A stretch of DNA of 64,000 bases from contig NC_085106.1 in NCBI RefSeq assembly GCF_963422355.1, positions 4,351,747-4,415,746 on the forward strand, given 5' to 3'. Made by a program: the position numbers and the translations under genes. The number at the start of each line of letters is the position of its first letter. Positions within the stretch are counted from its first letter, which is position 1. The notes under the pieces are model-generated. The model saw nothing but the letters and a program-made list of their open reading frames with translations. It ran no database searches and was not told where the DNA came from. The DNA comes from Corticium candelabrum (lineage: Eukaryota > Porifera > Homoscleromorpha > Homosclerophorida > Plakinidae). Below, piece by piece: positions 29,081 through 39,959 of this stretch.

Positions 29081-29490
29081 GTAGCTCAATTGGTTAGAGA
29101 GTGCATTTGGAGAATGAAAACACCCGGGATTTTGCAAGGTTGCAGGTTCAAGTCACAGTGATGGCGAGCTATGGCATAATTTCCATAAGCAAGAAACTTA
29201 CACACAATTGCTTCTTTCGACTCAGGAGTATAAATGAGTACCTGATCATTGACTGGGGTGGACATGACCGCTGGCTTGGCAGTAACATCATGCAGCAGAC
29301 AGGAACTTGTGGGCTTTGGTGTCCAGTCCCAAAGCTGCGCCATAGTCTGTGCCCCTGGATGACTCTGGCCAAGCTCCAGGTGGATTGTAGAGCTGGCCCT
29401 AAGCCTCCACGTAGCGCATGGAGGCTCTGTCTCCAAAGGCAGGAGGAGCTATCTCCGCATCTTAACCTTAAGGTTGACGTCATTCACGGA
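29080..29490 (+). mobile_element. tRNA-derived SINE
   Basis: The head starts GCCGTAGCTCAATTGGTTAG, which contains an RNA polymerase III A box (TAGCTCAATTGG). About 50 bases later GGTTCAAGTC resembles a B box. The fold is not a functional tRNA because the anticodon arm is disrupted. A body of about 330 bases without a good ORF follows, ending near the palindromic TTAACCTTAAGGTTGACG. The right border is an estimate. Confidence 0.65.
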
Positions 29491-29759
29491 TGACGTGTGG
29501 GCTTAACGTTTGTCCATTTTTTGTCCATGTGTGTGTTGTCCAATGATTGGTATAGTTGTTGCTTGTATTTGTGTGAGTACATGTTAATAAGACAAATTAT
29601 CACATTTATGCAACTATACCTTCCTTTGCAGGAAACACGTTGAAACAACCCGGGCTTTCAGAAACTTCGTTTTGATCGTGCTTTTGTGTTTTCCTTTTCT
29701 CCTGATACTGTTCAGCAATGTAAACGATCGAAAGCCGTAAGAGGAGTGATACTAACTTG

Positions 29760-29777
29760 AATATATATATATATATA

Positions 29778-29826
<49 letters not shown>
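29760..29826. repeat. (TA)n microsatellite
   Basis: About 30 TA units with a GA interruption. Confidence 0.95.
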
Positions 29827-29831
<5 letters not shown>

Positions 29832-30159
29832 TATATGTATAAGACAATGGTAACATTACAACTCATCATGGTTGGTAATTATTTGGACAGAAAAAAATAA
29901 TATAAGATGTTATATAGTTAGTTTACTATAAATTACATAACTGTTTCTTATAAAGTTGGCATAACAACGACACCCCTAGGGCACGTTACAAGAAATTGAA
30001 AATCTAGACATGCAGTGCATGCGTTAAAATTTTAAAACTGTAAATGGAAATGATAAAAATAACGGTGACAAGCAATTCAATGAGCTGAATGTACTTGACG
30101 CAAACTGTTGTAATTATCATAAATCGTTACAGAATGGTGCAGCTAGATCACTTCGTTAA

Positions 30160-31056
30160 TTTACCCTAATCGCTGCTATTGTACCGTCTAGAATTCTCAG
30201 ACTGCCAAGACATGTTCTTCAAAGTACTCACAAGTGGATACGAGGCCTTCAATCATCCCCACCTCCCAACCGTTCTCTATGGATTTCTGTCGGTTGTGAT
30301 ACAAAGTACCCTCTGTTTTCCTGCCAGTCCAAACACGAGGCCCGCGGTAAAGGGCTTGGCAATGTGATTGCTGTCAATGAAACACACTTTCGTCATCCTA
30401 TCCTTCAGAGACATTGGAACAGTTGCGCGATCGTTGGCTCATCGGGTCGTTTGCTGAAAACTGAATATGGACGTCACATCGATGATCACGAAATTGTCGC
30501 CAGAATCAACTACCCGCCAATAAAGGGATACGAAAAACACGTGGGATCTCGACCTTCCGACATCTTTTTTTTCGGAGACAAAGTAGACAGATGTTTCAAC
30601 GAAAGTCACCCTGAAGCCAAGCTGATGGTTTTTCCTCTCCCGTATAAGAATAGGCGTAGAGGTGTTTCTTTCGAAAAATGCGAAGCTAACAGGGAATTGC
30701 CATTGTATACTATTTCAAATTACATTATGGGGTTCGCAGGAGCGCTAATTTACAACTATACCGTAGCCCACCGTCCTCCCACAATGAAGGCGCGTCAGGT
30801 AAGAAAGACAATGCCATCATCAGGTTTTCGGTCGGTTATTTTTACAATGATGATGTGCAAGCACGTTGATGCGTATGGGTTTGGACTGAGTGGAGATAAA
30901 GAAGAGCCGGTTCATTACTACGAGAAAAGCACAGACAGTACAAGGTTTCGACAGGCTCACAAACCTAATGTTGAATTGGAGCTCATGAGACATTGGCCAA
31001 ATACGGCATTGTCCGATTTCTATCCGCCCTTTGGCAAATTACGGGTATTTACATAA
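30160..31056 (+). CDS. GT29 sialyltransferase, catalytic exon(s)
   Basis: Golgi enzyme that would transfer sialic acid from CMP-sialic acid to a glycan. The frame is open from 30160, reads KWIRGLQSSPPPNRSLWISV and goes through NVIAVNETHFRHPILQ. The L-sialylmotif is SCAIVGSSGRLLKTEYGRHI with GSRPSDIFFFGD. The S-motif is MPSSGFRSVIFTMMMCKHVD followed by AYGFG. Motif VS/III His is in VHYYEKS. The end is TAA at 31054-31056 after KLRVFT. No N-terminal signal anchor is in this frame, so upstream exons must supply it: a stop lies at 30157-30159 and a TCTAG acceptor-like site at about 30190. Linkage specificity cannot be told. All motifs are intact. Confidence 0.8.
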   Translation, partial: FTLIAAIVPSRILRLPRHVLQSTHKWIRGLQSSPPPNRSLWISVGCDTKYPLFSCQSKHEARGKGLGNVIAVNETHFRHPILQRHWNSCAIVGSSGRLLKTEYGRHIDDHEIVARINYPPIKGYEKHVGSRPSDIFFFGDKVDRCFNESHPEAKLMVFPLPYKNRRRGVSFEKCEANRELPLYTISNYIMGFAGALIYNYTVAHRPPTMKARQVRKTMPSSGFRSVIFTMMMCKHVDAYGFGLSGDKEEPVHYYEKSTDSTRFRQAHKPNVELELMRHWPNTALSDFYPPFGKLRVFT

Positions 31057-31499
31057 ATGTTAAACAAATACTAGTAAATGTACGTTTATAGCTGGGGCAA
31101 CGTATCTGTATATTTCAGAATTCAAATTGTGATGAGAAATAAACTCTATGTCTACAGAACAGATATGTAAAACTAAAAACTATACGGGCTTCTTGTGCAC
31201 TTCTGTTGGCAGTGCGAAGTTAGAAATGCAAATGAGGTTGACATAGCTACAATTGATGAATTTCTGCAACGTGTGTAATAACCGATGCATAACTGATGCA
31301 TTACGTCAGTTAATTCCCACTGACCATTTATCTGTGGAGAAAACAACCAAATCAGAATCAGAAATATGGCCATCCGTGATGTCGTCCTTTGTCTTCAATC
31401 CTCCAGCAAATTCCATGGCTTTAACTCTATTCCCTAACCACACTGCACAAATAGTACCGAAATGTTCTGATAAGAGCCCTACCGTTGTATGCACGGAAA

Positions 31500-31501
31500 T
31501 A

Positions 31502-31569
<68 letters not shown>

Positions 31570-31594
31570 TATATCTCTATATATAAAGCTCAAA

Positions 31595-31672
<78 letters not shown>

Positions 31673-32191
31673 ATGTTCGCGTTTGGCGGCCACGTCTTTT
31701 GTCCGTTCGCAACCGAAATCGGCACGCACACTCGGCACGCACAGAGGAAGGTTTGCGTAAAAAATAAAAAATAATGCACCGGGTCCCCTCTCGAGGGATC
31801 GACCCACGCGTAAAATTTCTCGACGACGCAAATGCTACACATTGCAGTTCATTCGAACACACGCCCGCACCAGTCCCGTGTAGATCCTATGCATCGCCGT
31901 CCTTCGCAAAGCTTCGAGCAATCGAATATCTCGCCGACGAAACCTACTCTTCTATCGCTTGCGTTTCTCTCCAAATTCTGATCGCATTTGCACCGAATCC
32001 AACCTACACGTTTTCTGCAGCAAGCGCTACACGGGGAGTGTGTCGATTTCTATCGAAACAAGCGCGAAGAACAAGATTCGAATTCATTCAGCATATCCGG
32101 GACCTCGCAACAAAGATGCACGTGACGTGTCCAAAGACCTATCTTTACACTACAGTATCTTGCCCGTACGAAGGACGGGCCATGGATTTTA

Positions 32192-32250
<59 letters not shown>
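31500..32250 (+). mobile_element. Nonautonomous Helitron/Helentron-like element
   Basis: The left side has (TA)n, then ATATATAAAGCTCAAATTG directly followed by (GTCT)n and (GT)n. The right side has GCCCGTACGAAGGACGGGC, a short hairpin, followed by CATGGATTTTAGTA and another (TA)n. This layout (microsatellite near a 5' end, small hairpin near the 3' end, insertion in TA-rich DNA, no terminal inverted repeat) is that of Helentron-type elements as I recall them. The about 500 bases inside are richer in CG dinucleotides than the surroundings and code for nothing recognised. Confidence 0.55.
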
Positions 32251-32276
32251 TATCTTATTGTACACCACCTTCGTTA

Positions 32277-34500
32277 GTGGTAGAGAATAAAGATGTTTTA
32301 TCAAGTCTTCACGCATTTCCAAAAGGGTCAAGTCCTGGTGGTTCACAGTTGAGCGCGCAACATCTGTCGGATGCAATTTGTGGTACCATAGCCCCAGCAG
32401 CTCAATCCTGCCTTGACAATCTCACCGTTTTCATGAATAATCTGCTTGCCGGGAAATTACCTACATGTATTGCTCCTTGGCTAGTAGGTGTCCCTCTTAC
32501 AGCTCCGAAAAAGAAGATTGGTGGGTACAGATCCATTGCAGTTGGTGAAACAATTCGTCGTCTTGCAAGTCGTTTGTGCTGTGCTGCCACTAAACCTCGT
32601 CTTGAAGTACTATTACTACCATATGGTCAAATAGGAGTAGCAGTAAAAGGCGGTTTGGAAGCTGCTGTCCACACGGTAAGATCGTTCATTAGTTGCCATT
32701 CTTCAGGGAAAGATCTCTGCTGTTTAAAAGTTGACATGAAGAACGCGTTCAATGAATGCAACACACTATCTTTTCTTAATCGTCTACATAAAGAATTGCC
32801 TGATATATATCCTTGGGTTTCTTAGTCTTATCATTGCGCTGGAGAATTGCGCTTTGACCCACCGTATTCTTTCCAAATCTGGTGTTCAACAAGGTGATCC
32901 ATTGGGTCCACTGCTATTCAACCTAGTGGTTTTAGAACTCCTAGACGAGATTGGCAACCCAATTTCTGATCTGTGCTTACAAATTTGGTATTTGGACGAT
33001 GGAGCATTTCTTGGCACAAGATCATCGATTGCTTCACTGCTTGATTCGTTACAATCAACAGGCGCAAAGTATGGCTTACACCTGAACTTGAACAAGTGTG
33101 AGGGCTTACACCTGAACTTGAACAAGTGTGAAGTTTTTTGGCCCAGCGGTGACCAAAATTTTCCAGAGATTCCTTCACAAGTCCAACGTGTTATGCAAGA
33201 AGAAGGTGGTGCAAATTTATGGGACTCACCCATTTATGGATCTGAACAGTATTATGATGCAGTTTTGCAAATCACATTAGCACCGTAACGAAAGCTCAAA
33301 ACCATCTCATAGATATTGATAATCCTCAGATTGAATTTCAACTTCTGCGCAGTTGTTTATCTCTTCCTAAGATCAACCATCTTCTTCGCACTGTTCCCCC
33401 AAGAAAAGCAACGCAGAAACGCTATCTTTCGATCAATGCTTGCGACATTCACTAGAAATTTTGTCTCACTCGTCGCTTTCAGATGAAACGTGGTGTCAAG
33501 CATCCCTGCCAATCACTCTGGGAGGTCTGGGATTACGTGAAGCACAAAGTGTCTCTCCTCTTGCATTTATTGGTAGTTGCAATTCTAGCCGAGATCTAGT
33601 CAAACGCCTCCTTTCTACTTCTGCTACTAAAGAATCTTCGGTAGTTCTTTTGGATTGCGAGACGAGTTCCAAAGCAGCCTTTCTTCAGGAATTCGGGAGT
33701 CTTACATCAGACACTAATATTGACTCGGTATCTCAACGTTTATTGCAAAACCAAGTGGATACACGGAAGTTTGATTCATTGAAACAGTCTTCAACCACTC
33801 GTGACCAAGCTAGACTAAACGCAATATCTGAACCACATGCAGGAGCATGGCTCACAGCCATACCCAACCCAAATCTCGGGCTCGCTATGTCCAGGCATGA
33901 GTTCACTTTTGCTCTACGACTTCGGCTGGGTATTTCTCTTTTTCCGTCTCATTCAAACGCTGTACGCTGCCCATGTGGTCAATTGATTGACAAATTTGGT
34001 GATCATCTTCTCGGCTGTCGTAAGAATTCGTTGAGATCAAATGCCACGATCCTTTAAGGGACACCATATATAATGCACTGTTGATAGATGACAAAGGGAC
34101 CTTACTGAACAGAGATTTACGTCACAGAATAACAATCGCCCTGGTGATGTTTACCATCCCAACTTTCTGTTTGGACGTCCTGCTATTTTGACCTTACCAT
34201 TCGTAACACAGTCCAATTGAAATTTGTTGCCAACAGTGCAAATTCTGCTGGTTCAGCTGCAGCAGCAGATGAACTTGAAAAAGATCGCAAGTACGAAGAA
34301 GCAGTCGCTGACAGTGGTGCCTTGTTCTTCCCACTAGCATTGGAAACGTATGGTTGTTGAACTTCTGCTAGTCTGGATACTATTAAAACTATTGCGTCTA
34401 AAGTAGTGACTGCGACTAGTATTCCTTTTACACAAGCGTATTCTAATTTAATGCAACAATTGTCTGTTAATTTGTTGAAATTTAATGCTCGCATGATACA
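32277..34500 (+). pseudogene. Non-LTR retrotransposon: reverse transcriptase plus zinc knuckle and RLE
   Basis: Reverse transcriptase begins mid-protein (SPGGSQLSAQHLSDAICG, GGYRSIAVGETIRRLASRL, CCLKVDMKNAFNECN). A frame change at about 32825 leads into SGVQQGDPLGPLLFNLV and the catalytic WYLDDGAFLG. A 30-base tandem duplication (33072-33131) repeats GLHLNLNKCE. The frame changes again near 33290 and 33440, then GAWLTAIPNPNLGLAMSRHE and the zinc motif VRCPCGQLIDKFGDHLLGC. The endonuclease-like tail (VYHPNF, SANSAGSAAAADELEKD) is in shifting frames up to about 34380. It is 5' truncated and decayed. Fragments of the same family lie at 4920-5690 and 9715-9912. Confidence 0.8.
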
Positions 34501-34561
34501 AGTAGATTAATGTAGATGCTGATGTAATTGCTTGGGATTTGCCGGTTTTGTCTGTTAGTAG

Positions 34562-34761
34562 NNNNNNNNNNNNNNNNNNNNNNNNNNNNNNNNNNNNNNN
34601 NNNNNNNNNNNNNNNNNNNNNNNNNNNNNNNNNNNNNNNNNNNNNNNNNNNNNNNNNNNNNNNNNNNNNNNNNNNNNNNNNNNNNNNNNNNNNNNNNNNN
34701 NNNNNNNNNNNNNNNNNNNNNNNNNNNNNNNNNNNNNNNNNNNNNNNNNNNNNNNNNNNNN
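34562..34761. other. Assembly gap, 200 N
   Basis: Exactly 200 N bases. Any ORF that spans this position is meaningless. Confidence 1.
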
Positions 34762-35199
34762 TGTACATTAATTTTCGGGGTAAGGTGGTCTGCAACAACC
34801 TTCACATACTAAATTATAAAGTACTAGACGCATATCATATCATTCGGCGCGTGCTAAACTACTACTACGTAAGTAGACTCGCGTAGCCAGTCCCTCCCCA
34901 TTTTTGATTAGGGCGACATGCGGTGTGGAAGATCGAATTCTCGGTTTTAGGTGTCGAAGTCCCATGATACTTATGTTGCGCTCTGGAGCCAGCTCTGCTC
35001 AAAACGTTTGTACTACTAGTACATCAAGCTACGTGGTGAAGCACAGATCTCGTATACAGTATGTCGGCATTACTCACTTGGATCGGCAAGAAAAACCCTT
35101 CCCTGCAAGGTCGCTTTCAAGAACCATGTTTTCAGCTTGCCCGATCCGAATCAGGCCAAAACTCCACAACGATGGTGCTGTCTGTGCTGCTGCGAACAG

Positions 35200-36647
35200 C
35201 GATATTGAGAAAGATTTGTTAGGAAATCAGTCTGAAAAGAGGAAGCGTAGATCTTATCATCGGTATGCACCTGAACTACAAGCGAAGATTGCCCGTTATG
35301 GCAATGAGCACGGATTGAATGCAGCGACAAAAGCACTTCGCAATTAAATTGGGTCATGAGATTAGACATTCGACGATTGGCGAAGGTTGTCGATCCGACG
35401 AAAATCTCTGCTCTACCGCATTGCTTGCGTGGGCGCCCGCTAATGCTTTGCAAAGAACTTTACGGCATGGTACGTCGACACCTCTTAGCCATCCGCTCGT
35501 CAGGAGGCATTGTCAATCGCAGAATTACGTTGGCAAAGGCGTTGGGCATAGTTCGCGCGCTCGGAAGCCCTCTCTGTTGTGTCGAAAACGGAGGTGGTTG
35601 TTCATCTCAACAAGGTTTGGGCAAACTCCATTTGAGGAGAATTAATTTTTTTGCAAGAGACGGGGAATCAAGGCCGCCAAAAAGTTACCATACGATTTTC
35701 AGACGTTGAAGGCCCAAGTACATCGAGCGAAGCACTGCTAAGGTGAAACAATTTAACATTCCTCCGCAGCTCATTATCAACCTTGATGAGACTGGTGTGC
35801 CTATTGTGCCAGTGTCACAGTGGACACTTGAAGAAACAGGCTCAACATCTGTTCCTATTACTGTTCTAGATAAAAAAAAAAGAAGAGAAATCGCTGCTCT
35901 TCTGGCCTGTACGGTATGCGGAGATTTGCTTGACCCTCAGCTCTTATATCAAGGCACAACAGAACGCTGCATCCTCCACCATGTGTGAACTTTTTGGAAG
36001 TCTTGGACATCGGACATTCTTCGTCACATTGGTCTTCGCACGACACGGTTAGAAGATACGTTTTGAAGATTCTGAAACCAAAGACCACAGCAGTGAAAGC
36101 ACAGCTCATACTCGCTCAAGTTCAACGTGGTTTGGTGCTCCTGAATGTCTACAAGGCACACTACACAGCAGATTTTCTGGATGAGTTTAAAGTGGCTGGT
36201 TTTGAGTTGGAGTATGTACCAGGTAACTGCAGCAGTGAACTCCAGCCCCTCGACCTCAGTGTCAACGGGCGGTTTAAGGATCAGTTGAAGGACGCCTTTA
36301 CTAACTGGATTGAAAACCTTGTTGCATCTGCTATTCAAGGGTTTGGTGATACTAACACAAATCAAGCAGTGGCTGCAGTTCAACCACATCTCCGTTTATC
36401 GAATCTGAAACCAATTCATGCAAGATGGATGATTGACGTGATTACTACGTTGAAGACATCATCAGCACACATATGTCAAGGATGGGAGGCAGCCGGCACA
36501 CTTGCAGCCCTGCAAAAGATGCTGATGGATCATACACAACCTAATAACCATGAGCAGTACAGCATCACAGGAACGGCCACTACACTTGCACCTGTTGTGT
36601 CAAGTGAAATCCAACAGGCTGTAACACACATTTTTAGCAGTCCATGA
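35200..36647 (+). pseudogene. Dead CENP-B/pogo-type DDE transposase
   Basis: The pieces, in three frames, read KRKRRSYHRYAPELQAKIAR (psq-like HTH), PHCLRGRPLMLCKELYGMVR and RSSGGIVNRRITLAKALGIV, then PPQLIINLDETGVPIVPVSQ with GDLLDPQLLYQGTTERC, and DIGHSSSHWSSHDTVRRYV, LDEFKVAGFELEYVPGNCSS and ELQPLDLSVNGRFKDQLKDA, ending HIFSSP at 36647. Frameshifts lie near 35345, 35590-35710 and 35985. The second catalytic position reads LNVYKAH where such transposases have an Asp-Val-Phe type motif, so the Asp became Asn. It is a different family from the pogo element at 24.1 kb and has no PHD finger. Terminal repeats were not found. Confidence 0.75.
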
Positions 36648-36746
36648 GCATTATATTATTTGTCAAGGGAACTTTGCATATCACGAATTGATTGTCGACA
36701 AGGCAGTAATGCATGTACGGTATCATCATGCCTGTGAGCCAAGGAA

Positions 36747-37186
36747 GTGCTCTCTGCTAATGTGAACTTGTCTACGTATGATCACGAGCTAGCATCCCAC
36801 TCTTTGGCTAACCAATATGTTGACATGATTCGCCAGGGGAACAATTTGTATGACCTTTATGCAGCGCCTCTTGGCAGTCGCTTCCTCAGCACATTTGATG
36901 CGTTGAAGTTGTGCCCTTCTCTGCAACTGACTTTGCAGGCAAAAGGTGAATTATGTACTACCAGCCTTGAGAGGTGCCTCACAAAGTCGTCTCAATTGTT
37001 GACAAGTAGGCGACAGATGTACTCGAATACCACTGCTGCTGTTTTCATTGCAAAAGGGAGATCAGTGGCCCTGGTTGTCACCGAGAACGCGACAGTTGTG
37101 ATCTTTCGCAGTCACTCGTACGGCCAGAAAAGTGTTCTCATTGCAGTTTCTACTGGGATTGCACCTGCAATTCGCTTATGTGCAAT

Positions 37187-37200
<14 letters not shown>
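36747..37200 (+). pseudogene. Transposon-like ORF of unknown family
   Basis: Open frame with HELASHSLANQYVDMIRQGN, AVFIAKGRSVALVVTEN and ATVVIFRSHSYGQKSVLIA. The last block resembles the FDSHS-type segment of cysteine-protease-like ORFs that I recall from animal transposons, with Arg in place of Asp. It starts 100 bases after the dead transposase ends and runs into a (TA)n tract. It may be a second ORF of the same element or a separate relic. Confidence 0.3.

Positions 37201-37270
<70 letters not shown>
37190..37270. repeat. (TA)n then (TATG)n microsatellite
   Basis: About 27 TA units followed by six ATGT-type tetramers. Confidence 0.95.
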
Positions 37271-37272
<2 letters not shown>

Positions 37273-37289
37273 CGTATACGGAGGCATAG

Positions 37290-38040
37290 ACAATAGGCAA
37301 GAAGCTGATGTTTGCTTACTAGAGAAAGTGCAGGAAGTTGTAATGTAGTAGTAATTTCACAATTTCATTTGTTTGGTCAAATTGCAGAGAGTTGCCCGGT
37401 TTTTGAAAAACATATGAATGTGCTTACAGGACATATACTAATAGTAGTAATGTCTGTTTTGACAGAGAAAACTGGTTCAACATTTGAATGGGCATTAAAT
37501 TTGAGTGGACATATAATTTGGGCATTGCAGACCCTTCGCCAAAATTGCCGAATTTAAATGTATACCGAACATATACGAAATTAGAGTAGGTGACGTAACA
37601 ATAATTAGCCATAGGATGACATCAAGAAGTACAGAGATGAACGTCAGCAACGCATAAGTATAGGACACAAACTACCGAAAACGTCACCAGTTGCTAATCC
37701 AAAGTGAGAAAAGGCCTCATGCTAAAGGAGAAGCGAAGAAGTGCAGCGAATTGCGAGCGCATAAGGAACGAACTTTTTATGAAGTAACGATTTCAAAAAC
37801 ACCACAAAGCAAAGTACAAGGCACCGGCCATCGCGAAGAGCATCATTTGCTTTTACGAAAGTACTGTAGAAAAAGGTCGGAAAAGAACAGAGGGATGAAA
37901 GCAATCAAAACAAAAATTCAAAATGGTTGCGCCCAATGGGACTACTTCCATTTATATATATATATTACAGTCTGTGCCATAAAAGAAAAGTATCTACGTC
38001 CAATACCAAGCCTGGTGCCACAATTTTGAAGCTTGCATGG
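37290..38040. other. Stretch without recognised genes
   Basis: Only unsupported short ORFs. The ORF 37691-38029 is basic and of no known family. Confidence 0.35.
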
Positions 38041-38043
38041 TAC

Positions 38044-38311
38044 CACAATTGGCATCATCACAATGGCAATAGAACTGATTCATTAATTGATGTTGTTTGT
38101 GTTCACCTAAACGAAGTGTTAGCTGAACAGACCATGCACGCGCCTAGGGTTAGCATTTTAGTGCTTACTCATTGTGCCTGTAGTGTGATTGTTGATTATT
38201 CTTTGTCTGCCTTTACTGAGGAAATGTTATGGCGTGTAACAAAATATATTTGTATGTCAGATCAATCTGGTTCTTACGTATTTCGTACTCGAGCCAGCCT
38301 CTCCCTGCCTT
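38044..38311 (+). repeat. Dispersed 268-bp repeat, copy B
   Basis: Same-orientation copy of 1373-1640. In this copy a frame remains open across the repeat (SLIDVVCVHLNEVLAEQTM, SVIVDYSLSAFTEEMLWRV), so it may derive from coding sequence. I do not recognise the protein. Confidence 0.85.
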
Positions 38312-38789
38312 ACATTATACCTACTAATGGTTTCGTTGACGCCTCTGCCCTTTGAGGCCTGTACCATCCCGCTAATTAGCCTCCCGGTTGGCCTCAAGCT
38401 AACACAATCGAACAAACGCACCATACAGTCTGTACACTGCACATCGGGGCGATGACTGTCTTGTGCAGTCAATATTCTCGTTGTAGCAGCTATCAACAGA
38501 GGCTACGCAGATTCCTACTTGATTGCTATTTGGCCGTTGGCCTACTGTTACAATTATCGATCTTGCTCGGTGTGACCGTCCGCTCCTGGCGCTTTCTTCC
38601 AGTTCCAGCCTGTCTGCATTATTGGGATATTTTATAACAGGACACAGACTACAAACGAAAGACATGAAAGATACTTAGAAAGAGTGGCGAGCTTGGATAA
38701 GGGGAGCAGTAAGTTTCCTTTTCGTTACTGCCATCGTTGGTGTCAAACTGTCTTTATTACTGTTCGTCAACAACAACATTACAACTAGC

Positions 38790-39064
38790 AAACGTTTGTG
38801 GTACACGAGACGGTTATTGGACCTCAGGAATTTAGAATTGGTTTTCAAGTATTTTCTGTTACTTCATGCACAATGTCGGGTGTCGTAATGATGTCACAAT
38901 TGAATGGAAACTATGCACTTGCTGTCTTACTCGCTGTTGTCAACAAGCTTATTAGCGTTTTCACTATGTCTCCTCTTCTTTCTCTTTTCGCATTTTTCAA
39001 TTCTACTGCTAGTTTGAATATTGGAAGCATTCTACTGAAATAACTGTTGACAGTGTTGCTGCCT
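38790..39064 (+). pseudogene. Bile acid:sodium symporter-like fragment
   Basis: The frame reads GPQEFRIGFQVFSVTSCTM, SGVVMMSQLNGNYALAVLLA and VVNKLISVFTMSPLLSLFAF. This resembles the SLC10A7/SBF-like membrane transporter segment with the conserved GGN-A-A pattern. TAA at 39041-39043 interrupts it and LLTVLLPT continues in the same frame after the stop. It is then cut at 39067 by a hAT-like end. No upstream exons were established. Confidence 0.45.
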
Positions 39065-39066
39065 AC

Positions 39067-39770
39067 CAGTGGCGGATTCAAGATTTCTCAGACGGAGGGG
39101 CGCACACCTGGTTTTGGAAGTGTGACGTCACAAAGACAACTTTCCATTTTACGTAACAGGATTACTCGGCCAAAAGACGACGTTAAAGCAGCATGCGGTG
39201 GGGATGATCGTTACCATACCTTTCTTCCATAGTACTTCTCAGAACAGTCTTCACCAACTTCAATGAGGAGCTGTTGTTACAGGACAGACCGGAAGTATTC
39301 TCACAGAACCCAGCACGGTTTTTCTGGACTACTTTCTGCAATTCAGTTGTCAGCATATGATTAGAGCGACGACTAGGTGTACGGTATACTCTGAGAAACT
39401 CTGACAGCTTGGTCTCTGAGCACAAATGATACTGTAAGCCAGCATGCTTACTGAGCATTTCTTTGCCATATTTTCAATCAGTTAGCGACTTTGCTGTCGT
39501 GTCAGCTCTTTTGGCACCAGGATTCTGCGGTTGACAAGGAAAGAACACACATGCCACACAAAAATACCTTGGCAGTACTGGAAATACGCAATGAAAGGAA
39601 AACCAGTAAACCACAAAGGATTCAGACGTCGAACGGTTTCCCCGCCTTTGCGACGTTTATCCACGTACGTTCTTGATAGAAATATGCAGTCTGAAGCCGG
39701 GACTCTGCTCTGTATGATGGAGAACTTTTGAGCATCAGTTACGGTTTTACCAACCGAATTGACAGACATT
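39067..39770 (-). mobile_element. hAT transposon remnant: 3' end plus transposase N-terminus
   Basis: The left border starts CAGTGGCGGATTCAAG, a typical hAT terminal repeat. On the minus strand 39482-39769 reads RRKGGETVRRLNPLWFTGFP and VWHVCSFLV, like a degenerate TTF zinc finger of ZMYM1-type hAT transposases. 39183-39458 then reads KHAGLQYHLCSETKLSEFLR, the following helical segment. The catalytic and dimerisation parts are missing between this and the terminal repeat. The other end was not found. Confidence 0.55.
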
Positions 39771-39959
39771 TCTAAGCTCTGTAAACGTCGTTGTCTGCAA
39801 GAAATAATAGTGAAGTCATAAATTTCAAACCTAAAGAGTCTAGAACTTCAAGGCTAACTCTACGCACAGCTCTGACTCACTCATGACTGAGCTACAGTAA
39901 TGTACCCTAGTAGTAGTAGCTACTACGTATCCAGCAGATGCCGTTTAAGCAGTTGCAAA

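Noticed and set aside
29080-29165. Functional tRNA gene
   Set aside because: A and B boxes are present, but the anticodon and acceptor stems do not pair, so a SINE head is the better reading.
34448-34886. ORFs that run across 34562-34761
   Set aside because: They consist mostly of N bases of the assembly gap.
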